Assembly (NCBI RefSeq): GCF_015461835.1
Contig: NZ_JACOPX010000004.1
Coordinates: forward strand, 248,001-312,000
Direction: 5' to 3'
DNA: 64,000 nt
Source: Pseudomonas neuropathica
GTDB lineage: Bacteria > Pseudomonadota > Gammaproteobacteria > Pseudomonadales > Pseudomonadaceae
The notes under the pieces are model-generated. The model did not search any database, was not told where the DNA came from, and was given only the letters and a program-made list of their open reading frames with translations. Position 1 is the first letter of the stretch, and each line of letters opens with the position of its first letter. A program made the translations under genes and the position numbers. Shown here one piece after another: positions 55,123 through 62,857 of the stretch.

Positions 55123-55758
55123 TCAGGCCCCCTGAGGATAAATAGTGGATGTTTCGACGGTGTACATGCCGGCGGCCATGAATGCCTCTCCCGAGGTTTC
55201 CAGCCCTTCGATGAACACCGGATAAACCGTGGTCAGCTCTCCGCAAAACGTCGCGGCGCCGATGACGTGATTGCCGAAAGCGCTCAAGCCAACGGAGACC
55301 GTCAACACATCGCGTTCGCTCTTGGCATCAGCCAGGCGTCGGTCGAGACGGGCGTCGATTTCTTCGCTGTAGGGTTGGTCGCTGAAGGCTCGTACGGAAA
55401 AGCTGTACGGCGCACCGGGCGGTGTCTGTTCGTACCAGGCGCGGATTTCCGGGCGCAGTTGCAAACCCTTGGCGGCGTTTTCCAGCGCCTTGCGAGTGCC
55501 CGCCTGACGCGCGGTGGGCCAGGCCAGTTCGACGGTCAGGCGTTTTTCCGCTTCCGGTGCGGCGGTACTCCATTCGGCGACACCGCGATCCGCTGCCAGA
55601 TAAGGCAGGAATGCGACCGGCGTTTCGCTCGGGTTCATCAGTTCGGGAAACGGCGGCGCGATGCGATCAAGCAGTGCGCCGAAGCCCAGATCCAGACCTC
55701 GTTCGAGTGCCGAGCTGTTGGCCGGCAGGAGTGTGGGGCGCTGAGTTTTTTCACTCAT
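55123..55758 (-). CDS. P2 gpI-like tail protein
   Basis: A 211-residue gpI-family protein (TLLPANSSALERGLDLGFGA, RIAPPFPELMNPSETPVAFL, PYLAADRGV). It connects the baseplate with the fibre. Overlaps the gpJ gene by four bases. Confidence 0.92.
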   Translation of the reverse strand: MSEKTQRPTLLPANSSALERGLDLGFGALLDRIAPPFPELMNPSETPVAFLPYLAADRGVAEWSTAAPEAEKRLTVELAWPTARQAGTRKALENAAKGLQLRPEIRAWYEQTPPGAPYSFSVRAFSDQPYSEEIDARLDRRLADAKSERDVLTVSVGLSAFGNHVIGAATFCGELTTVYPVFIEGLETSGEAFMAAGMYTVETSTIYPQGA

Positions 55759-56750
55759 AGCGTCAGCACCTCAACCTCGACCGCCGTGCAATACGGCGCT
55801 TGAAACGCCGTAGTCACGATCGGCACCAGCGGTTCAAGAATCTGCAATTGCACGGCACCGGCGCTGTGCAGCGTGTAGTCGATCCAGCTCGGATCAACCC
55901 GACCTTCGAGGCGATGGCAACTGTCGGCGTAGGCCTGCAATTGCTGTTGCGCGGCGACTTTGGTCAGACCCGAATCCGGGCCGGAATTGATCTTGACGAC
56001 GACGCGGATCTTATAGCGCTGAATGTCAGCAGCCTTGACGGTGACGAGGTCGGTTTCAGGTCGTACATCCGGTCGTGCGAAGTGCTGACGAACGCCTTCA
56101 AGCAATGCCTGGGAAGGCGTGCCATCGCCGTCGCGGGACAGCACAGTGACCTGCACTTCGCCCGGCGCGGTACGCCGAGCATTGCCATCCTTGACCTGCG
56201 CAGCGAGACCGTCCGGGTTGAAGGTGTAAGTGACATTCACCACACCTGCCTCGGTGGATTCGACTTGCACCGTCGGACGCTCGCCGAGCGTAAAGACTTC
56301 GCGGCGATACTGCATCCGCGAACCTGCTGCCGGCGCATGCGGCGCCAGGTAATAACGCAGGCGGGCGTCGTCGTCGCTTTCATAAATCGCCGGCACCGGC
56401 GGAAATGCTGCGGGGTCGCCCGCATCCAGCAACTGCCGCTCAAGGCCCATGTCCGCCAGCCGCGCATCGAGGTTGCTGCCAGTCGCCCACCACGCCAGCA
56501 TCTGTTTGATGCGGGCGTTGTATTTGCGTTCGTGGGTTTGCAGCCGGACACAGAAAGCCTCAAGCGCCAGCGTCAGCAGTTCGCTTTCGTTTTCCAGGCT
56601 GGTCTTGAGTTTTGCGGCGCTGTCCGGCGAACGCGCGCCGACGTATTCGACGACGAAAGTCTTGAACTCGGCGAGCAAGTCTTCGAAGGCTTCAACGGTG
56701 ATCAGTGCGGGTTCGGCCAATTGGTTCTGGCCGGGGATCAACATGCTCAT
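55755..56750 (-). CDS. P2 gpJ-like baseplate protein
   Basis: A 331-residue Baseplate_J protein (NARIKQMLAWWATGSNLDAR, YYLAPHAPAAGSRMQYRREV, TVLSRDGDGTPSQALLEGVR). Confidence 0.93.
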   Translation of the reverse strand: MSMLIPGQNQLAEPALITVEAFEDLLAEFKTFVVEYVGARSPDSAAKLKTSLENESELLTLALEAFCVRLQTHERKYNARIKQMLAWWATGSNLDARLADMGLERQLLDAGDPAAFPPVPAIYESDDDARLRYYLAPHAPAAGSRMQYRREVFTLGERPTVQVESTEAGVVNVTYTFNPDGLAAQVKDGNARRTAPGEVQVTVLSRDGDGTPSQALLEGVRQHFARPDVRPETDLVTVKAADIQRYKIRVVVKINSGPDSGLTKVAAQQQLQAYADSCHRLEGRVDPSWIDYTLHSAGAVQLQILEPLVPIVTTAFQAPYCTAVEVEVLTL

Positions 56751-57079
56751 GTCACGACCTCGAAGGTTTGTTGACGGTTTTTCCAGGTGCCGGCGAAACG
56801 CAGCAGCAGACCGGCGCCCTGACGGCTGGCGACGATCACTTGCGGCTGAAAATCGTCGATGCCGTTTTGCGCGTTGTAGAACGCTTGCGCCGCGTGGCTC
56901 TGGGCCAACAGCAGAACGTCGTCACCGAGGTTCTGCCCCAGCAGCGTGGGGATCAACGATCCGTACAACGGGCGTTTTTGCCGGGTGCCCAGCGGTGTGG
57001 TCAGGGCCCGGGTCGCGCGCTGCACAAATTGCAGCCAGTCGTCGACCGTGGCCCCGCTGTCTCTATCGATTCCGATCAT
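56747..57079 (-). CDS. P2 gpW/gp25-like baseplate protein
   Basis: A 110-residue GPW_gp25 protein (MIGIDRDSGATVDDWLQFVQ, TPLGTRQKRPLYGSLIPTLL). Wedge component; overlaps gpJ by four bases. Confidence 0.94.
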   Translation of the reverse strand: MIGIDRDSGATVDDWLQFVQRATRALTTPLGTRQKRPLYGSLIPTLLGQNLGDDVLLLAQSHAAQAFYNAQNGIDDFQPQVIVASRQGAGLLLRFAGTWKNRQQTFEVVT

Positions 57080-57094
57080 GTGGAGGCTCTTGAA

Positions 57095-57703
57095 TCAGGG
57101 GCTGATGACACGGCCCTGGTGATCGACCAATGGACCGCTGAAGTGCACGCCCGAAGGGTCGATGGTCAGGCCGACGGCACCCAGTTGCAGGGTGATCATT
57201 TGTGGTGTCATCGCTAACCGGGCCGGGCCGATGCTCAGTTCCAGCGACTCGCGAGAACCGCTGAAGTCTGCCGGGCCGTTTTGCCAGTGCAGGGTGTGCG
57301 AAGCATCGTCGTAACCGCTTTCGCTGCCATCCTGATGCACGCGACGGGTCAGCGTCGGGATCGTAGAGGCTGGTGGAAAACGATCGCTGTTCAGACCGAA
57401 CAGCGCCACGGATTGCGCGCCGCTTTCGCCGCTGCCGTAGTTGAACAGCAGACACTGCTCACCCACGGTCGGAATCCGCGACTCACTTTGCGCGCCGGCG
57501 CTGGGGTTGAAAAACTTGATAGCCGGGGTGAGCAAGCCACCGTGGCTGACCTGGCAGGTGTTGCTCGCGGCATCGACGGTCTGGCAAATGCCGATGCGAC
57601 AGAAGCTTTCGGCGCGGCGGTGCAGGTCGTCGATTTCCGCTTCCATTTCGGCCAGGCGTTCGATGATCGGGCCGAGCTGCATGCGCAGTAATGCGTCGAA
57701 CAT
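57095..57703 (-). CDS. P2 gpV-like baseplate spike protein
   Basis: A 202-residue gpV spike with the N-terminal OB-fold (CQVSHGGLLTPAIKFFNPSA, SRIPTVGEQCLLFNYGSGES) and a C-terminal beta-helix. It punctures the target outer membrane. Confidence 0.93.
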   Translation of the reverse strand: MFDALLRMQLGPIIERLAEMEAEIDDLHRRAESFCRIGICQTVDAASNTCQVSHGGLLTPAIKFFNPSAGAQSESRIPTVGEQCLLFNYGSGESGAQSVALFGLNSDRFPPASTIPTLTRRVHQDGSESGYDDASHTLHWQNGPADFSGSRESLELSIGPARLAMTPQMITLQLGAVGLTIDPSGVHFSGPLVDHQGRVISP

Positions 57704-57706
57704 CGG

Positions 57707-58219
57707 TCAGGCCTCCAGCGCGGTGTATTGGTCTGGATCGTCGATATTGCTGACTTCCCAGGTGCGGGCGAATTTCGGTGTGCCGAGCGGGTCGTCGAGC
57801 AAGGTCGGGCCGAGGTAGAGCGTCTGTTCGAACGTCAGGGTCCAGGCCTTGTATTGCTGGGCGAGTAATGACGGCAAGCCATCGATATTGGTCGGCAGAT
57901 CAGACTGATCGCCGGGTAGGCCCCAGCGGTTGTCGGTGATCAGGTTCTTCAGCACGGCGATCAGGTCGCACGCTGCAAAGGCGCTGGCTGAAAGTGCCGG
58001 AATGACTTGCAGCGATAGCGTCAGGACATGAGCGATACGCCCATCTGCGGCACGGGCGCCCGGCGCATTCCGGTCGAAGTCAATCAGCACCCAGGCTTGA
58101 TCGCCCGGTGCAGTGAAATCTTCGTGATTGCCGACATTGAGGTTGAGCCCGGCGGTGTTGCGCAGCGTCGTCGCGATGGCGGTGAACAGTTGCGACGGCT
58201 GCTGGATCGGTGTGGGCAT
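57707..58219 (-). CDS. Tail-completion-like protein upstream of gpV
   Basis: A 170-residue protein (MPTPIQQPSQLFTAIATTLR, DQAWVLIDFDRNAPGARAAD). The start is the ATG at 58219 with AGGAGG just upstream. A protein at this position precedes gpV in R-pyocin-like clusters and may terminate the tail tube. I assign it by position; the family is not certain. Confidence 0.75.
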   Translation of the reverse strand: MPTPIQQPSQLFTAIATTLRNTAGLNLNVGNHEDFTAPGDQAWVLIDFDRNAPGARAADGRIAHVLTLSLQVIPALSASAFAACDLIAVLKNLITDNRWGLPGDQSDLPTNIDGLPSLLAQQYKAWTLTFEQTLYLGPTLLDDPLGTPKFARTWEVSNIDDPDQYTALEA

Positions 58220-58290
58220 ACATGACCTCCTTTTCAATCGTCCACGCGAAACCCTGCCGCCAAAATGGCGGCACGGAAAATTGGTTTTGG

Positions 58291-58629
58291 TTAAGGTTGG
58301 TCGCGAGGCGGAACTTCGCAGACGCCGATGCGCTTGGCGGCCCAGCGTTCGTACAACCCGATGGCGACGTCGGCGCCGGCCATCGCTGTCAGGCAACCGA
58401 ACGCGCCGGCGGCCCAGATCGAAAGTCCTGCGGCGTACAGCAGCATGATTGCCGACACGCCGCAGATCATGCAGGCGCCGGAGCGCAAGGCCAGACGCCG
58501 CATAAGCGGCCAGCCACGGGCGCCCTCCTTGTCCGCGCGCCACATTTCGCCGGACACCCCGCCCACCACGGCGAGCAGGATGACCAGCCAGATCGGCATG
58601 TCCGCCAACGCTTGTTGCTCGTTTGTCAT
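58291..58629 (-). CDS. Holin
   Basis: A 112-residue protein with three hydrophobic helices (MPIWLVILLAVVGGVSGEMW, SGACMICGVSAIMLLYAAGL, SIWAAGAFGCLTAMAGADVA) and charged ends, like the holin that opens R-pyocin clusters. It would release the endolysin at 29031, more than 28 kb away at the other end of the locus. Confidence 0.85.
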   Translation of the reverse strand: MTNEQQALADMPIWLVILLAVVGGVSGEMWRADKEGARGWPLMRRLALRSGACMICGVSAIMLLYAAGLSIWAAGAFGCLTAMAGADVAIGLYERWAAKRIGVCEVPPRDQP

Positions 58630-58701
58630 GTCACGCCTCCGGGAGTGTTGGATGAATGGTGTGTGTTGGGTTCAATCGTTTTCTCTTGAGGTAGGCATTC
58701 C

Positions 58702-58729
58702 AAAAAGCCCGGCGCAGGGCCGGGCTTTT
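58702..58729 (-). terminator. Terminator-like hairpin between orphan chaperone and holin
   Basis: On the minus strand AAAAGCCCGGCC and GCCGGGCTTTTT with a short loop. The flanks GGCATTCC and CAGTAATGCGCTC recur at 59835. Confidence 0.85.
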
Positions 58730-58772
58730 CAGTAATGCGCTCTCGATAGAGGCTATGGGGGTGATGATCGAA

Positions 58773-59213
58773 TCAGAACGGCGCCACCGGCCAGTTGACG
58801 GTGGACGGATAGCCGGATTGTTTCTTCATGTCGCTGAGATCCACGCAGTACTGTTTGTAGGCGAGCAACAGCGCTTGTTCTTCAGGGGTGGCAACATCCA
58901 GGTCGACCTTGTAATGCAGAGAATTCAACATCAGCCACTGGCCAGCAGCATACAGAAGCTCTAGCGCTTCTTGCGCCACATCCTTTTCGAGCTCTTGATA
59001 GGTGGGTTCACTGAACTCCCAATCAACGAAGTTTGTCGTCGTCCCCTTCCATCCCACCTGGACTGCCGGGTTTGTGCTGATATCCACCCAGAAACCATTC
59101 GACAACTGTGCTTCTACTGGCATGGCCGTAGGCTTCTCTACAGCGTCGACAATCACCAGAACTTTGTTGAAGGCTTTCGAATAGTTGAATCGAACAAAAG
59201 CGTAGCGGTTCAT
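58773..59213 (-). CDS. Orphan tail-fibre assembly chaperone
   Basis: A 146-residue protein with the Tfa subtype ending LLLAYKQYCVDLSDMKKQSG, YPSTVNWPVAP (compare 33861). There is no fibre gene next to it. N-terminus MNRYAFVRFNYSKAFNKVLV. Confidence 0.72.
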   Translation of the reverse strand: MNRYAFVRFNYSKAFNKVLVIVDAVEKPTAMPVEAQLSNGFWVDISTNPAVQVGWKGTTTNFVDWEFSEPTYQELEKDVAQEALELLYAAGQWLMLNSLHYKVDLDVATPEEQALLLAYKQYCVDLSDMKKQSGYPSTVNWPVAPF

Positions 59214-59357
59214 TTGTTTCTCCTGCTGGCACTCATCGCGACTGTTGGTTTTACGCGCTGAGTAAATATCGGGCAGGCATCTTTGAAGAGGCCCGGTTAT
59301 CCACCGAGCTTTTCAGCGATGCGCTGCGAATGTCGGTATCGGCGCAGCAAACGCTGT

Positions 59358-59774
59358 TTACGGAACTTCAGGCCAAGTAACCGTCAGCGGGTAGCCCGGC
59401 TGTTTGTTGACGTTGCTCAGAGCGATGAAGAACTGCTTGTATTCCAGTAGCGCAGTTTCCTCAGCCGGCGTGGCCAGCCCCAGCTCAACCTTTTGCACCA
59501 GGGCCGACGTCGCCAGAGTGGTGTTGGCTTTATCAAGACGATTTGTTCTTGCGATACGCAATTGAATAGCCAGCGAGGACGGCTGGCCCCACATATCGCT
59601 GTCGGTAAATGTCCAGACGCCGTCGGTGTTCACCGCGTTCCAGGAATAGTCGATCTTGGGCAGCGCGCTGACATCCACCCAGACTTGATCCGCTGGAAAC
59701 TCATCGGTGATCGGGTTAGCGGTTTCAAAAATGTTGTCGACTTTGCCCGCAACAACACGTGCGTACTTTTTCAT
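59358..59774 (-). CDS. Orphan tail-fibre assembly chaperone 2
   Basis: A 138-residue protein, start ATG 59774 (MKKYARVVAGKVDNIFETAN), AAGGA eight bases upstream; in-frame ATGs at 59780 and 59783 are possible. The ending LLEYKQFFIALSNVNKQPGY, PLTVTWPEVP is the same subtype as 58773 and 33861. First gene after the presumed late promoter, with no fibre partner. Confidence 0.72.
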   Translation of the reverse strand: MKKYARVVAGKVDNIFETANPITDEFPADQVWVDVSALPKIDYSWNAVNTDGVWTFTDSDMWGQPSSLAIQLRIARTNRLDKANTTLATSALVQKVELGLATPAEETALLEYKQFFIALSNVNKQPGYPLTVTWPEVP

Positions 59775-59834
59775 GCTCATCATCCTTATTGATTGCCTGC
59801 GTCGAGGCTTCAGTTTCTGCCAGGAAGGCATTCC

Positions 59835-59862
59835 AAAAAGCCCGACAGTGCGCCGGGCTTTT
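59835..59862 (-). terminator. Terminator-like hairpin in the leader of the tail operon
   Basis: On the minus strand AAAAGCCCG and CGGGCTTTTT around GCGCACTGT. It lies between the predicted late promoter (60127-60155) and the first gene. Confidence 0.8.
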
Positions 59863-60126
59863 CAGTAATGCGCTCCTTCGCCTTCCTTCAAATCCTGTGT
59901 TCAAGAAGGAAGCTGACTGTTCGGCGCTACTGGCGCGGTACGAGTCCATTCAAATTGTTTTTCCGACCGCGGTCCCTGCCCGCCGGATAACTGCTTCTGG
60001 TGCTTTACGCTGCACACCCGGGTCAGTTGCCAACCCTCTGAACCGTTGAGGCCGGTTCATCGCTGCCTTTTCTTGTGGAACTAAAGAGCTTTCTTGCCAA
60101 CCGCTTTGTCGAGCGGCTTGGTGGCA

Positions 60127-60155
60127 AGGATATGCATGTATGCATATCCAGTCAA
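60127..60155 (-). promoter_or_regulatory. Predicted late promoter with palindromic operator
   Basis: On the minus strand -35 TTGACT (60155-60150), a 17-bp spacer and -10 TATCCT (60132-60127). The spacer and -10 are occupied by the palindrome GGATATGCAT-GT-ATGCATATCC (60128-60149), perfect in its 10-bp arms. A bound repressor would block RNA polymerase. Confidence 0.65.
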
Positions 60156-60160
60156 TGCGT

Positions 60161-60197
60161 AAATGCATGTATTTATGCATTTGAAATGCGCAGATGC
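60161..60197. promoter_or_regulatory. Additional operator half sites
   Basis: AAATGCAT (60161-60168) and ATGCATTT (60175-60182) form a second perfect 8-bp inverted repeat with a 6-bp spacer. AATGCGC and GATGCAT follow at 60185-60198. All share the ATGCAT/ATGCG core of the promoter palindrome. No gene is seen in 59863-60239 other than these sites. Confidence 0.6.
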
Positions 60198-60241
60198 ATG
60201 GAAGCCCCGCAGCTCAAGGGTTTGGCGGTTTCATCAAGGCG

Positions 60242-60266
60242 AAAAAAAACCCGCCGATTGGCGGGC
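60242..60266 (-). terminator. Terminator of the repressor gene
   Basis: Minus strand GCCCGCC-AATC-GGCGGG followed by T8, 20 bp after the repressor stop. Confidence 0.92.
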
Positions 60267-60285
60267 TTATCTGAAGTCGGTGTGG

Positions 60286-61020
60286 TTAGCGGGCGTACAT
60301 GCCCCACCAGAAGACGTGACCGAGGATGACGATCTGCTCTTCCTGGATTTCCTGGAAGCTGTAGTCCTCGTCCGGGTGCTCATCGCGATTGAAGCTGCGC
60401 AGACGAATGCCGGTCGGCAGGCGATAGAGTTGCTTCACGCGCAACTGGCCGTTGTGATTGATCGCGTACAGGTCGCCATCAATGATGTCGCCGATCCCGC
60501 ACTTGCCCGCATTCACGCCGACAGTGGCGCCATCACGCAGCACTGGCAACATGCTGTTGCCACGCACGGTCACACATTTGGCCTGATCGAACTGCACACC
60601 GTTATGACGCAGGCTACGCTTGCCGAAGCGCAGGCTAGAGCGCTCGCTCTCTTCGATGACGAATCTTCCTGATCCTGCTGCCAATTCAACCTCGCGAAGG
60701 AACGGCACCGATACTTCGTCATCATCGACCGGCGTATCGTCGTCCCACAGCATTATGTCCTTGAGTTCCGCGTGTACGTCATCACGCGCGGCTCCGGCCG
60801 ACGACGCGACATCTGCGCGCCCGCGCAATTGATCGGTGCTCACGGAGAAGTATTCGGCGATCTTCGAAATGTGTTTATCCGAGGGATCGACGATCTTCCC
60901 GCTGAGAATCCGCGAGAGAGTGGATTGAGGCACGCCGGTGCGACGGTGGAGCTCCGTGGGGGAGATCCCGTGCTGGTCGAGCAGTGCTCTTAAGACGGAG
61001 GCTACGTTGCGTTTTTGCAT
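60286..61020 (-). CDS. LexA/cI-like self-cleaving repressor of the tailocin locus
   Basis: A 244-residue repressor. XRE-type HTH at about 20-55 (TELHRRTGVPQSTLSRILSG). The S24 peptidase domain has the cleavage site Ala115-Gly116 (ELAAGSG), catalytic Ser156 (GNSMLPV) and Lys196 (RVKQL). RecA-stimulated self-cleavage should relieve repression after DNA damage, the role of PrtR in pyocin control. No PrtN-like activator is seen, so direct repression is likely. The start is uncertain between ATG 61020 and ATG 61029. Confidence 0.9.
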   Translation of the reverse strand: MQKRNVASVLRALLDQHGISPTELHRRTGVPQSTLSRILSGKIVDPSDKHISKIAEYFSVSTDQLRGRADVASSAGAARDDVHAELKDIMLWDDDTPVDDDEVSVPFLREVELAAGSGRFVIEESERSSLRFGKRSLRHNGVQFDQAKCVTVRGNSMLPVLRDGATVGVNAGKCGIGDIIDGDLYAINHNGQLRVKQLYRLPTGIRLRSFNRDEHPDEDYSFQEIQEEQIVILGHVFWWGMYAR

Positions 61021-61084
61021 AACGCGCATAGTGCTTGAAGTTATTCGCGAAGACAAATGCTGATTTGCATAATTAACGCATAAA
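61016..61084. promoter_or_regulatory. Half-site repeats at the repressor start
   Basis: TGCATAA/CGCATAA direct repeats, 11 bp apart, at 61066-61083, and TGCATAACG/CGCATAGTG at 61016-61033. The same (T/C)GCAT core occurs at the late promoter, so self-regulation is likely. Confidence 0.5.
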
Positions 61085-61158
61085 CATGAATTCATCCTCA
61101 AAATGATATTGCCGAGCCATCATTTTGAATTGAATAACGGCCCGGTTGTAACTTGCTA

Positions 61159-61341
61159 TCAGCCTCTGACGCGTCGCGCGGCAGCATTGGCTTTTTTCAG
61201 TCGATCGGTTCTGGCCTTCCTGTCGTAATCGTCCTTGGCGCCCATGATTCCACCGGCAGCATGCACCCAATCGGTGGCGGTGCAGCCAGAGATCAGCACA
61301 GCAGAAGTAAAGACTGAAGCAAAGATAAGGATGTTTTTCAT
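61159..61341 (-). CDS. Small lipoprotein
   Basis: A 60-residue protein (start ATG 61341, MKNILIFASVFTSAVLISGC) with lipobox LISGC at Cys20 and a short charged mature part (DYDRKARTDRLKKANAAARR). Unknown role. Confidence 0.7.
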   Translation of the reverse strand: MKNILIFASVFTSAVLISGCTATDWVHAAGGIMGAKDDYDRKARTDRLKKANAAARRVRG

Positions 61342-61427
61342 ATTCGATTTTCCAGTGTCACTGATGAGCACGTTGGATTGCAGAGTTGAAAGAGAAAACC
61401 TGCTGCGGTTCGTTGGCGGTGGCCCCT

Positions 61428-61808
61428 TTACTCATCCATGAGCTTTCGCAGTTTTGTCTGAGCCCGTTCGAGCCTGGCTTCCTGTTTTTTGATGACTTTC
61501 ACATCACCGTACTGACGCGCGGCCTCCAGATAGTTCTGTCTGCGCCGCACTTCGGCTGCGGCCTTTTGGATGGCGCTTGAACGGTCATCTTGCGCGGAAG
61601 GTTCTTGGCAATAACGCTCGACATTGGCAAGTGCCTGTTCTAAACCGGATTGGCGATAAACATTGTCCGCCGCCTCAGCGCGCTCAATCTGCAACACAAG
61701 TTCAGCGCGGCGCTGTGCGCAACTTTCCCGCGCGCCAGCCCATGAACTATCGATGATCAAAACGCTACCCATCAGAAGAGACAGATGCCAAAACAGACTC
61801 GGCCTCAT
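61428..61808 (-). CDS. DUF1090 family periplasmic protein
   Basis: A 126-residue protein. An N-terminal signal (MRPSLFWHLSLLMGSVLIID) is followed by CAQRRAELVLQIERAEAADN, LANVERYCQ and a long helix AAAEVRRRQNYLEAARQYGD, VKVIKKQEARLERAQTKLRK. This is the DUF1090 (YqjC-like) pattern. Function unknown. No clear SD precedes the ATG. Confidence 0.82.
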   Translation of the reverse strand: MRPSLFWHLSLLMGSVLIIDSSWAGARESCAQRRAELVLQIERAEAADNVYRQSGLEQALANVERYCQEPSAQDDRSSAIQKAAAEVRRRQNYLEAARQYGDVKVIKKQEARLERAQTKLRKLMDE

Positions 61809-62365
61809 AAAACAAAACCCATATAACTTTTTTCTCCAGCGCGTCCATGGAAGTGGCTCACCCGAGACCATGCCTTACGACAACCCAACGTTTCTCGCAC
61901 ACCAGAAAGTGCCGCCATGATCATGTCGCGACAGCGAGTTCTGCACACCGGAAAGTGTTCGACCATCCATACCACTGGTACGTAAACATGATCAAAGCAA
62001 AGCAAAACCGGAGTGCGATCGGACAACGTGGAAAAACTGACGTCCTTTTCTTTTCCAGCAATAGCCGCCGGCACAAACACCATACCTTCCCGATTTATTG
62101 CAATCGATCGTTTCCAGGCGGGAGACTTGGCCCCGTGAGAACTGCGCACGCAAAACCAGAGCATTTATAACTTTCCTCAACAGCTTAAACATCATCATGT
62201 CATTCAAGGCAACTAAACAGCCGCACTACGCCTGACTCTCCGGTAGTCGCGGGGGCTGTTGGCTTGACTCGAACCACATTAACAACGCAGGGCCGCCGAG
62301 GCCTTACTGGCATCTTACTCAGTCTTACTTACTCGCCCAGAGGCTTTGCACCTCAAGGGTTTGCG
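61809..62365. other. 557-bp region without a convincing gene
   Basis: The only candidate is a minus-strand ORF of about 92 codons (start ATG 62083, stop overlapping the DUF1090 ATG as ATGA). It has no recognisable family and no clear codon-usage support; I place it below 0.3. Nothing else is seen. Confidence 0.5.
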
Positions 62366-62857
62366 TTAGCGAGGGACGTGGCATACGCCATTGATCAGGT
62401 TATTGATATTGTAATAATACTCGGCATCGGAGAAGTAATTGAACGTCACCATGCCACCTTGAAAACCTCTTTCCATAAAAGGAAGTTCATCGCCGGCGTT
62501 GTCCGCATCAAACTTTACAATCGAACGCGTCTTGAACAGAAATCTGGAAGTGTCCAGATGTGTCAGTGCAATCTCGAACTTGCGATCATAGGTATAAACT
62601 TTGCCTTCAGGGGTTTTGACGACGTAGTACACATAGAGAGCGCCCTCCCTTGGATCGATCGTCATATCACCAACGCCATGCCAACGAACTTTGTGATCAT
62701 GAGTATGGACAAAATCGATGGATGCGAAACAGGGGGCGCGTGGAATATCACGATTAATAAAATAGAAATACTTGATAACCAGAGCACCAAAAATGCATAC
62801 AGACAAGATACCAAACAGTGCGATTACTTTTTTCCAACGAGTTGGTAATTCACGCAT
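62366..62857 (-). CDS. FidL-like inner-membrane protein
   Basis: A 163-residue protein with one N-terminal membrane anchor (VIALFGILSVCIFGALVIKY) and a periplasmic domain of about 125 residues. The domain has features of the FidL family (GVGDMTIDPREGALYVYYVV, ERGFQGGMVTFNYFSDAEYY). Its start overlaps the end of the ToxR-like gene by 34 bp, so the pair is translationally coupled. Confidence 0.72.
   Translation of the reverse strand: MRELPTRWKKVIALFGILSVCIFGALVIKYFYFINRDIPRAPCFASIDFVHTHDHKVRWHGVGDMTIDPREGALYVYYVVKTPEGKVYTYDRKFEIALTHLDTSRFLFKTRSIVKFDADNAGDELPFMERGFQGGMVTFNYFSDAEYYYNINNLINGVCHVPR

Larger units (their letters stand above)
28534..61020 (-). other. Double R-type tailocin locus (cinA-mutS interval)
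   Basis: About 32.5 kb of minus-strand genes for contractile phage tails, lysis proteins and a LexA-like repressor, without any capsid, portal, terminase, integrase or replication gene. Two complete sheath/tube/tape-measure/baseplate sets of different ancestry are present: P2/CTX-like at 46721-58219 and Mu/SfV-like at 29634-46571. Both sit between one shared holin and one shared endolysin/spanin group. This architecture matches known dual R-tailocin loci of rhizosphere Pseudomonas between mutS and cinA (established knowledge). That these genes make two different particles is inference. Confidence 0.88.

Noticed and set aside
28534..61020. Complete prophage
   Set aside because: No terminase, portal, capsid, integrase or replication gene is found in 32 kb; only tail, lysis and regulator genes.
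61847..62170. 107-codon plus-strand ORF between DUF1090 and FidL-like genes
   Set aside because: His/Arg-rich composition, no SD, overlaps the DUF1090 upstream region; not convincing.
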